A stretch of DNA of 20,140 nucleotides from DASYSA01 sp036003885 (GTDB lineage: Bacteria; Acidobacteriota; Blastocatellia; UBA7656): the NCBI GenBank assembly GCA_036003885.1, contig DASYSA010000117.1, positions 1-20,140 on the forward strand, given 5' to 3'. Position numbers and translations under genes: made by a program. Positions within the stretch are counted from its first letter, which is position 1. Each line of letters opens with the position of its first letter. The notes under the pieces are model-generated. The model saw only the letters and a list, made by a program, of their open reading frames with translations. It made no database searches and was not told the DNA's origin. Below are positions 14,047 to 20,140 of the stretch, one piece after another.

Positions 14047-14760
14047 CTATGGTTTCGGAGCCTGGGGAGGAGCTTGTTTCTTCTGATTGGCGCGCTCGGC
14101 TAAGGCCTTGACCGCCTTGTCGGCCTCCTCTCGCGTTATCGCGCCGTCCTTGTTCAGGTCGAGCGCCTTGAACTGTCGTTCATGATCAGCCATCTCGTCA
14201 GCAGTAATCTTCCCGTCCTTGTTCTTATCGTAGGTGGTGAACAGGCCCTGCACTTCGACTCCGCCGGTGGCCTGATTCTGCAGCTCAGTCACAGCGCTGG
14301 AGAATCGATTAAGTTCTTCCGGAGAGAGCTCTCCATTGTGATCCTTATCCATAGTGTCGAAGAGTTGCTCCAGGCGAGCGAACTCCTCTCTCGTAACTTT
14401 GCCGTCCTGGTTCGCATCCAGGAATTTGCCGAGCGTCTCGCTCAGGCGAGGTCCGCCGCCGCCGCCACCTCCGCCCATGCGGCCGCCTCTGCGGTTCCAT
14501 TCCTCTTCGTCGATGAAGCCATCCTTGTTCTCATCGAGGCGGTCGAAGAACTGCGGCGGCATCTGTGACAGCTCATCCTTGCTGAGTTTCTTATCCTTGT
14601 TCTTGTCCATATCGGCGAAGCTCGGCATCTGCCGGCCTCCCTGTCCTCCTCCGCGTCCGCCACCCGGCGGAGGCGTTTGCTGCGGGTCCTGAGCCGAGGC
14701 TACAAGTCCGCCGGCAAGCATGACGCCAAAGAGCGTCAACGATCCAAAGAGTCTCTTCAT
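14047..14760 (-). CDS. Secreted protein with six EF-hand calcium-binding loops
   Basis: A 237-aa protein with a signal peptide (residues 1 to about 23, ending ASAQ). Six 12-residue EF-hand loops of the D-x-D/N-x-D-G type lie at 52-63, 76-87, 115-126, 138-149, 178-189 and 201-212 (for example DENKDGFIDEEE and DKNKDGKITADE). They are probably calcium-binding in the periplasm or outside. Gly/Arg-rich linkers flank the hands: GGGRGGGQGGRQM (33-45) and GGRMGGGGGGGG (92-103). The C-terminus is Pro/Gln/Lys-rich. The ATG at 14758-14760 has AGGAG 9 bases upstream and fits the signal peptide better than an earlier in-frame codon. It follows the TonB receptor by 37 bases, so the two are likely cotranscribed. 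Confidence 0.9.
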   Translation of the reverse strand: MKRLFGSLTLFGVMLAGGLVASAQDPQQTPPPGGGRGGGQGGRQMPSFADMDKNKDKKLSKDELSQMPPQFFDRLDENKDGFIDEEEWNRRGGRMGGGGGGGGPRLSETLGKFLDANQDGKVTREEFARLEQLFDTMDKDHNGELSPEELNRFSSAVTELQNQATGGVEVQGLFTTYDKNKDGKITADEMADHERQFKALDLNKDGAITREEADKAVKALAERANQKKQAPPQAPKP

Positions 14761-14797
14761 TGCTTTACTCCTACTACGGTTTCGAATCACCCTTCGA

Positions 14798-17731
14798 TCA
14801 GAAGCTGAACCTCAACGACGCGTCGATTCTTCTCGCCGCAAGCGGATTGTTCGACAGACCGAAGAACCGCGACGTTATTACCCCGCTATAGTTTGGGAAG
14901 GTGGTATGGTTCAGGACATTATTCGCACTCACGCTCAGAGTGATGTTGTACTTGCTGCGACCGCCGCCGCCATCGCCGCCAAAGAAGCCTCCGCCTGCTC
15001 CTCCTCCTCCGCGAGCGCCGCCACCGCCCATGCCACCGCCTCCCATCCTTCCTCCACCACCGGCGCCGGGCCTCGGACCGCCGCCAAGGTTACGATTCTG
15101 GCGTCCGGGATTCTGCGCCGGCTGAGTACCATCTGTCGACTGCGCTCGGGCACGAGCAGCGGCGCTTACAACGGGTCCACCAAAGCCGAATGTCTTGGAG
15201 AAATTCAGATTCACACTCACCCTGCCGGGCCCATCGCCAAAGTTGCGTGGGATGATCAAGTCGCCCGGTTGAGGGTTGAGATTGAAGATCCCGAACCTGG
15301 TTACCACTGTGTTCGGCGCTCCGGCGATTCCGAAAGCGGGCCGATCCGTGTTGATCGTATCAAGGTTGTTGTCCCGGCCGGTGGTGATATTGAAAGGCCT
15401 GCTCGATACGATATTTATCATCGGGCTCAGCCGAATGTTCCATGGCAGCGTTAGCGGAGAGACGATGCTCAGTTGATGCCGCGAATCCAGGCTTGAGCGG
15501 CCATACTCGTTCGACAGGTCGTATTGGTTCGCAGGCGCTCCACCCGAGCCGTCCACGTCGCTCCGGGTTGAAGAGAGATTGTAGTTAACAAAAACTGAGG
15601 ATTTGCCGATCGCGAATCTGATCGACGTCCTCAACTCGTGCCTGTTTGAGAACCCGGTCGACTCGTATTGCAGAATCGGCCCCTGTCCCGGGAACGGAAG
15701 AATCGGCTCGCGATCATCGGGCGGCGGAACTCCCGGGTGCACAATGATTGCGGTCGGCGCGTTGATGTTGCGCGTGCGCAGCAAGTGCACTCCTCGTTGC
15801 CATGAATAGCCAACCGACGTAAGGATGTTATGCGGCAGCCGGCGTTCGTAGCTGACCGTCGACAACATCGTGTAGGGCGAGTTCAAGTTTGCGTCCTTCA
15901 CTCGAATTGTCGGATCTATCAGCCTGGTCTGTGCCCCCGTAAGGACGTCGGGGATATTCGGGAAGAAATCAGGTTGAGTCACCGTGAACTGAAGCTGATT
16001 CTCGCCGTTGAGTCTGATGGTGTCATAGGTTATTCCGCTGTCGAGCCGGTTATAGAACATGCCTCCGCCGAGGCGAATCGTGCTGACACTCTTCTTGTCC
16101 GGAGCCCACGCAACTCCGAATCGCGGGGCAAAGTTCATCTTGTCCTGCAGGTGAGTCTGAAACTCATGGCGCACTCCGTAAGAAAGAGTAAGTCGAGGCG
16201 AGACCTTGAAGTCGTCCTGGGCGAACCAGGCCATCTCCCACTGTGAGAGATCGGTCGCCGGATTGCCTCGAGTTATCGAGAACTGCTCCGGGTGCGCCCT
16301 GGGATCGCCCGCCAATACGCTCTTGTACTGAAGGAGAGAAGAGAACGTAAAAGTCCCGAGGAAGTTGGATCGGCTGAAGTTGGCGAGCTGTTCTCCCTCG
16401 GCGTTAACACCCATCTTCAGCGTATGCTTTTTGTAGTTATACGTAGTGTTGTTGGTGATATCCTGGTTCGTGCTCTTGTTGTTGCTGAAAAGCGATGACT
16501 GGTTGCCGCCCGACGAGAACGAGTCCTGCACCACTATTGCCGGAGCATCTGTGAGCGCGTGCGCATTGGACGAGCGGCGGCTGAACTGCAGGCGCGTCTC
16601 GTTCACGGTATGCTCGCTGGCTATTGTCGTAAGCGAGAATCGAATTGTGTCTTCGCGCGAAGATCGGTTAAAGGCACGCTCGGGGAGGTCGAAGCCGCTG
16701 TTCAGTCCCTGGTTCAGCGCCTCGGTTTTGAACATTCGGTACTGCGCGCCGACGGTGAACTTCTTAGTCAGCAGGTAATCGGAACGAACCGAAAAATTCG
16801 TGTTACGCTGCGGTGTCAATACGGTCGTCGAAAAAAGCTCCTGCGCCAGAGTGACCGGGTTCAAGACAATAGCGTTCACGACGTCGTTCTCATCATTCGA
16901 GCGTCGTTCCATGTCCGCGAAGAACCCCCAGCGATTGTGAATTATCGGGCCGTTGATATTAACACCATAGTTGCGCGTCTGAAGGGGCGCGCGAGTCGGG
17001 GCACTCGCTCGTCGGGCATTGAGCGACTCGTCGTTGAAGCGAAAGTTGAAGCCGCCGTGGTACCTGTCCGAACCCGGCTTGGTGATGATCTCGATTCGAG
17101 CAAATCCTATCTCCGAGAACTCGGCAGAGAACGGATTCGAATTGATCCGAATCATCTGAATCGCTTCTTTCGGGGGAATGCTTCCGCGCTCGCGGAACCC
17201 GCCCACATAAACCGAGGCATCATTGCCCATTGCCGCGCCCGCCATCTGTTTCAGCGTGTCCAGCAACTCGTCAGGATCGTCGGGCAAGGCTTCGAGGTCT
17301 TTTTCAGTCAGAGTTATGGCTGACAGATTCTTGTCCGGTTCGGTCGATATCCCATTCGTGTCGGTTTTGACTTCAACTTCGTCTTTGATGAAGACCTTGA
17401 GAGTAACGTCGAGCGGCGTAGTGCGTTTTGTGGTGAGGTCCACCTGTTGTGTGAACTCCGCAAACCCCTCAAGCTGTACGGTGATCGTGTAGACCCCGGG
17501 GATGACCCCAGCAAAGCGGTATTTGCCCTGTCCGTTGGTCTGCTCGCTGTACTTGTGGCCTTTGCCGTCGTCCAGGACCACCGGCACCGAAACAAGGTAG
17601 GCCCCGGTCTCGTCCAGAACCGTGCCGCGTAATTCAAGTTCCCCCTGGGCATGAACATTGGGCGCGGCCAACACCATCAGATTCAGCAGCAACAGGAACA
17701 TGCTCAGGGCGATTGCAAGTGTTCGTTTCAT
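14798..17731 (-). CDS. TonB-dependent receptor with carboxypeptidase-regulatory-like N-terminal domain (Oar-like)
   Basis: A 977-aa outer-membrane protein. A signal peptide (1-29, ending VHAQ) is followed by a carboxypeptidase-regulatory/CNA-B-type beta sandwich (about 31-112: LRGTVLDETGAYLVSVPVVL, YRFAGVIPGVYTITVQLEGF). Next come a plug domain (about 135-235: LTEKDLEALPDDPDELLDTL, IEIITKPGSDRYHGGFNFRF) and a long beta-barrel ending in aromatic RFSF, as expected for BAM-dependent assembly. The plug lacks a clear TonB box. A glycine-rich run (about residues 876-924, nucleotides 14960-15106) interrupts the barrel shortly before the last strands and is probably an extracellular loop. Proteins of this type are abundant in Acidobacteriota; the ligand (oligosaccharide, peptide, metal complex or protein cargo) cannot be deduced. 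Confidence 0.92.
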   Translation of the reverse strand: MKRTLAIALSMFLLLLNLMVLAAPNVHAQGELELRGTVLDETGAYLVSVPVVLDDGKGHKYSEQTNGQGKYRFAGVIPGVYTITVQLEGFAEFTQQVDLTTKRTTPLDVTLKVFIKDEVEVKTDTNGISTEPDKNLSAITLTEKDLEALPDDPDELLDTLKQMAGAAMGNDASVYVGGFRERGSIPPKEAIQMIRINSNPFSAEFSEIGFARIEIITKPGSDRYHGGFNFRFNDESLNARRASAPTRAPLQTRNYGVNINGPIIHNRWGFFADMERRSNDENDVVNAIVLNPVTLAQELFSTTVLTPQRNTNFSVRSDYLLTKKFTVGAQYRMFKTEALNQGLNSGFDLPERAFNRSSREDTIRFSLTTIASEHTVNETRLQFSRRSSNAHALTDAPAIVVQDSFSSGGNQSSLFSNNKSTNQDITNNTTYNYKKHTLKMGVNAEGEQLANFSRSNFLGTFTFSSLLQYKSVLAGDPRAHPEQFSITRGNPATDLSQWEMAWFAQDDFKVSPRLTLSYGVRHEFQTHLQDKMNFAPRFGVAWAPDKKSVSTIRLGGGMFYNRLDSGITYDTIRLNGENQLQFTVTQPDFFPNIPDVLTGAQTRLIDPTIRVKDANLNSPYTMLSTVSYERRLPHNILTSVGYSWQRGVHLLRTRNINAPTAIIVHPGVPPPDDREPILPFPGQGPILQYESTGFSNRHELRTSIRFAIGKSSVFVNYNLSSTRSDVDGSGGAPANQYDLSNEYGRSSLDSRHQLSIVSPLTLPWNIRLSPMINIVSSRPFNITTGRDNNLDTINTDRPAFGIAGAPNTVVTRFGIFNLNPQPGDLIIPRNFGDGPGRVSVNLNFSKTFGFGGPVVSAAARARAQSTDGTQPAQNPGRQNRNLGGGPRPGAGGGGRMGGGGMGGGGARGGGGAGGGFFGGDGGGGRSKYNITLSVSANNVLNHTTFPNYSGVITSRFFGLSNNPLAARRIDASLRFSF

Positions 17732-17802
17732 AGATTCACGTCATCAATCCGGGATGAGTTCTACTCCACTGGCTTCATCGACGCGAGGAGGGCATGCATC
17801 TA

Positions 17803-18246
17803 TTACTTGTCGGATTCCTTGTGTTCGCGGTTCCGGTTTTCACGCTCCTTTTCGCGCTCCGCGTCCCGCTCCCGCACCATCTTCTCGAACTCGGGCAACT
17901 GTCCTTCAGTGAGTACAGCCCGCATCTTTTCTCGGCTGGCCTGGCGCACGGCGTCAAAGCGCGGCTTGATCTGTTGGAAGCACGGATCCGCGTCCTGCCT
18001 TATGATGTCGTACTGATTGAAAGTGTCCTTGAGAATAGCTCCAATATTTTCACTCTGATCCGGCGTCAGGTTCAATCTGCCTTTCATCTTATCGACGATG
18101 GCGACAGGTGTGTTGGAGTGAGGACCTTTCCGCGATCCCCTCCCCTGGTAGAGATTCATCGACAGCGCCCCCGCGGCGGCTCCGATCACGAATACGCTCA
18201 ACACCAGTATTCGGGCCTTGTTGCGGCTCGTTGTTCTACCTTCCAT
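17803..18246 (-). CDS. Membrane-anchored LTxxQ (Spy/CpxP-like) periplasmic sensor protein
   Basis: A 147-aa protein with one N-terminal transmembrane helix (about 12-30) and a charged helical periplasmic region. Two LTxxQ-type motifs, LTPDQ (60-64) and LTEGQ (112-116, followed by LPEFEKMV), are the signature of the Spy/CpxP/ZraP group, which bind unfolded protein or metal and act as stress-sensor accessories. The tail is very rich in Glu/Arg/Lys. The ATG at 18244-18246 has GGAGG about 10 bases upstream and overlaps the anti-sigma stop by 11 bases, so the two are translationally linked. It probably modulates the sigma/anti-sigma pair or is one of its outputs. Confidence 0.82.
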   Translation of the reverse strand: MEGRTTSRNKARILVLSVFVIGAAAGALSMNLYQGRGSRKGPHSNTPVAIVDKMKGRLNLTPDQSENIGAILKDTFNQYDIIRQDADPCFQQIKPRFDAVRQASREKMRAVLTEGQLPEFEKMVRERDAEREKERENRNREHKESDK

Positions 18247-18778
18247 TTTCTTTGTCCTCCACCAGCACAAGGGTTTCAAGCACATCGTCAGCCGTTGGCC
18301 GGTACTCATACATATCGCCCAGCACGATAACCTCGCTGGGCCGTAAGGCTAGTTCCCCCGGGTTCCTGGACCTGCCGTTCCAGATAACGGTTGCTCCGAT
18401 GATCAAGGCCAGCAGCATCGCCATCGCGGGCAGGAGCTGGCGGGCCGTGAGTAGAAGGGCGGCCGCCCAGGATTCGTCGATAATCGCACGGTTCGCCACG
18501 GGAGCGTCAGCCGGGCCGCGCGCGATTCGGGCGCGCAACGCGACGAAGAACTCTTTGTCGGGCGTAATCGGTTCGCTTGACCCCGCCGCCTCGAGTGCGT
18601 TCCGTCCTAGCGTGTACAGCTGGTACTCTCGGGCGCAACGAACGCAGCCATCCAGGTGGCTGCCTAGCGCGCCACGCTCCGCAGCTCCGAGCCGGCCGGT
18701 GTCTCGATCGGTCAGCACCGCAAACTGGGCGCGTACCCTCCGGCAACTCATTGAGTTGTCATTACTTCCAACACTCAT
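18236..18778 (-). CDS. Anti-sigma factor with zinc-finger (ZAS) domain
   Basis: A 180-aa protein. An N-terminal anti-sigma zinc finger with Cys12 and H41-x3-C45-x2-C48 (HLDGCVRC) would bind the sigma factor in the cytoplasm. A transmembrane segment lies at about 110-133 (LLPAMAMLLALIIGATVIW), with a short periplasmic C-terminus of about 45 residues. Overlap of its ATG with the sigma factor stop by 4 bases and a strong AAGGAG ribosome-binding site are the classical ECF sigma/anti-sigma arrangement. The periplasmic portion is too small for a sensory domain, which fits the LTxxQ protein encoded next as the sensor. Confidence 0.88.
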   Translation of the reverse strand: MSVGSNDNSMSCRRVRAQFAVLTDRDTGRLGAAERGALGSHLDGCVRCAREYQLYTLGRNALEAAGSSEPITPDKEFFVALRARIARGPADAPVANRAIIDESWAAALLLTARQLLPAMAMLLALIIGATVIWNGRSRNPGELALRPSEVIVLGDMYEYRPTADDVLETLVLVEDKENGR

Positions 18779-19632
18779 TTCAAACTCCTTTGTTTGCGTT
18801 CGGCGTTCATCAATAGGCGCTTCATCGCCGCCCGCAGAACGCGCCTCGCACGAAAGGCGCGAACCTTGACTTTGGACTGGCCCCAGCCGGTCATCTCGGA
18901 AATCTCACTCACCGAATACCCATCGCGGTCCATCAGCACCAGCACTACTCGGTCTTCCGGGTCGAGCCTGGTCAGCAGTCGCTCGGCCGTGTCAGCCGCT
19001 TCTCGTTGGCGCTCCGCGCTGGCGTGCCGGTCGCGTGCTGCCTGCAGCATCTGAAGCTCGAGCCAGTCATCCTCTTGCTCGGCCGCATATTGAGGCGTCT
19101 GATTCTCGGATCTGCGCCGCATTGCCCGCAATTGATCGTAGCAGGCGTTGACCGCTATCTTTGCCACCCAGGCTTCAAACGAACGTCCAAGCGTGAAGCT
19201 CGCAAGCGAAAAGAACGCTTTGGTGAAGACCTCTTGAGCTATGTCTTCGATCATGTCCCGGCGCCGGAAGAAGCTGCCGATGATGTTGAAGACCCGCGGG
19301 CTGAAGCGCCGCACCAACAATTCGAAAGCGTCGTGGTCACCCTTGAGAGTTCGGCGAATCAGCTCATCCTCATCGAATTCGCCTGCGCGCCCGGAAACTA
19401 CCTCCTCAAGCGGTTCAACCTCTCCAATGGCGCCATCCCTGGCCGAGCCAGCTTCACGGTCGCCTTCAGCCTCGGGCGCTTGAGCCCCGCCGGAGTCGGC
19501 TTCGCCGCTGAAGCCCAACCGAACCGCGGAGCTGGCCGCATCGTGTTCGCTTCGCTTACCGGACTGAGTCTGGCTCTTGTGTTCGCCTTGCAAGCGCTCT
19601 CGGTTCCTTTGCTTTCCTGACTGCCTGGTCAA
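18775..19632 (-). CDS. ECF-type RNA polymerase sigma factor
   Basis: A 285-aa sigma-70 family protein. Region 2 is at about 100-168 (LLVRRFSPRVFNIIGSFFRR, DIAQEVFTKAFFSL for -10 recognition) and region 4 at about 215-275 (LLTRLDPEDRVVLVLMDRDG, SVSEISEMTG for -35 recognition). There is no region 3. An N-terminal extension of roughly 85 polar, acidic, probably disordered residues precedes region 2 and is absent from most ECF factors. The start used is TTG (19630-19632); it has no ribosome-binding site, and later TTG codons (residues 14 or 39) are possible, so the extension length is uncertain. It heads the anti-sigma, LTxxQ, TonB receptor and EF-hand run. Confidence 0.9.
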   Translation of the reverse strand: MTRQSGKQRNRERLQGEHKSQTQSGKRSEHDAASSAVRLGFSGEADSGGAQAPEAEGDREAGSARDGAIGEVEPLEEVVSGRAGEFDEDELIRRTLKGDHDAFELLVRRFSPRVFNIIGSFFRRRDMIEDIAQEVFTKAFFSLASFTLGRSFEAWVAKIAVNACYDQLRAMRRRSENQTPQYAAEQEDDWLELQMLQAARDRHASAERQREAADTAERLLTRLDPEDRVVLVLMDRDGYSVSEISEMTGWGQSKVKVRAFRARRVLRAAMKRLLMNAERKQRSLK

Positions 19633-19652
19633 GCACTGATGGTATCAGCTTC

Positions 19653-19678
19653 ACCCTGCTTAACGTAACAGGGTTAAG
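19653..19678. promoter_or_regulatory. Inverted repeat upstream of the sigma factor gene
   Basis: ACCCTG (19653-19658) pairs with CAGGGT (19669-19674), and TTA/TAA pair inside around a 3-base loop with one bulged base. Overlapping this, CTTAAC (19659-19664) is mirrored by GTTAAG (19673-19678). On the minus strand it lies 21 bases before the sigma factor start. It also reads AACCCT there, which resembles ECF -35 elements, but no matching -10 element could be assigned. It could be an operator, an autoregulated promoter or just a hairpin. Confidence 0.35.
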
Positions 19679-20033
19679 TCGGTTCTGGCTTTTTTCCTGC
19701 CGGCCAGGTCGTCCTCCCGAGATTTCAATTGGCAAAGAACTTCGCTGTTTCGCATCCAGCCTTTCGCCTGTCGAGCGCGTTTCCTTAAGGCTGAGCGGCC
19801 AATCCTTCCGCTCCCGGCTCAAAATGCGGAGGGTCCAGAATCTGGTTTCCCATGGTCGCCCCCTGGCTGCCCTCGCCAGCAAAGACGCAGCGCGAAACAA
19901 AATGGTTACTGAAATAGAGAGATGTGCAGCACAACGGGCTGGTCTCCTGGTTGACCTCTGCGAGGACCCGAGCCAGGCGCTCTCCTGCTGGAGATGCTTC
20001 GAGCGGCACATATTCCCGGCGATCAACCGCCGC
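19679..20033. other. Intergenic region upstream of the ECF operon
   Basis: About 355 bases between the sigma factor leader and the hemolysin III-like gene. A minus-strand frame at 19785-20009 (74 codons, GTG start) has no ribosome-binding site and no recognisable domain, so it is not called. A TTTTTT run at 19690-19695 is the only other simple feature. Confidence 0.4.
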
Positions 20034-20140
20034 TCATGACCTCGACGGAAGAACGTAAAAGATAACAGCAAAGTAATGACAAATGCTTCCCACGAGCACG
20101 AACAGGTGCCAGATCGCGTGATTGTATGGAATCCTTTTCC
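20034..20140 (-). CDS. Hemolysin III / PAQR-family membrane protein, C-terminal fragment
   Basis: The last 35 codons of a gene that begins beyond the window end. The translation reads KRIPYNHAIWHLFVLVGSIC then HYFAVIFYVLPSRS and a TGA stop at 20034-20036. The IPYNHAIWHLFVL and GSICHYFAV segments hold the two histidines (HxxWHxxV...H) that coordinate zinc in PAQR/hemolysin III (YqfA-type) integral membrane proteins. The bacterial function is poorly known; despite the name, toxin activity is not established for most members. Confidence 0.85.
   Translation of the reverse strand, partial: KRIPYNHAIWHLFVLVGSICHYFAVIFYVLPSRS

Noticed and set aside
16559..17323. Plus-strand open frame of 254 codons within the receptor gene
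   Set aside because: It is antisense to the plug/barrel region of a clear TonB-dependent receptor, and no domain is seen.
19785..20009. 74-codon minus-strand frame before the ECF operon
   Set aside because: GTG start without ribosome-binding site and no recognisable motif; insufficient support.

Overview
This window is a bacterial chromosomal segment in which every supported gene lies on the minus strand. Several traits suggest an Acidobacteriota (Blastocatellia-like) genome: a moderately GC-rich sequence, a large Oar-type TonB-dependent receptor with a carboxypeptidase-regulatory N-terminal domain and a C-terminus ending in RFSF, a trpS-scpA-scpB-rluB chromosome-maintenance block, and intergenic spaces filled with low-complexity inverted repeats. 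The lineage is an inference; no rRNA or other taxonomic marker is present.

Layout in window order (transcription runs right to left). 1-4245: start of an MTA phosphorylase gene, a parvulin-type peptidyl-prolyl isomerase overlapping methylmalonyl-CoA epimerase by ATGA, a MeaB/ArgK G3E GTPase, and an acyl-CoA dehydrogenase. The last three fit propionyl/methylmalonyl-CoA and short or branched acyl-CoA catabolism. 4438-10309: rluB, scpB, then a 2.5-kb interruption (a glycosyltransferase pseudogene and a VanW-family gene), then scpA and trpS. 10336-13007: an M50 site-2 protease-like membrane protein, a 52-aa zinc-ribbon protein coupled to a 64-aa single-pass membrane protein, a doubtful small membrane protein, and an IPT/TIG + NHL beta-propeller protein. 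13262-13945: a HAD phosphatase. 14047-19632: a compact set of ECF sigma factor, zinc-finger anti-sigma, LTxxQ (Spy/CpxP-like) periplasmic protein, TonB-dependent receptor and six-EF-hand secreted protein. 20034-20140: the C-terminus of a hemolysin III/PAQR-family membrane protein.

The most unusual content is intergenic. At least six gene gaps hold long imperfect hairpins whose arms are iterations of a 5-8-base word (AAACG/GCGTTT-type, GAAATGCG, GGGAGAGC, GCAGAAGGC). Three of them share a conserved off-centre core, AACCAGTC-N7/8-AATCCTGAACGCG, and a fourth has a partial copy. Genes directly downstream of such elements (mce, scpB, rluB, the HAD gene) show no Shine-Dalgarno, although many others in the window have a good one. 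meaB has no ordinary start codon where its homologous N-terminus should begin. A second repeat family built around GCTTCCAGCGT occurs near both 100-200 and 8170-8330.

The sigma/anti-sigma/LTxxQ/receptor/EF-hand set is the best candidate for a co-regulated envelope-stress or metal-response system.
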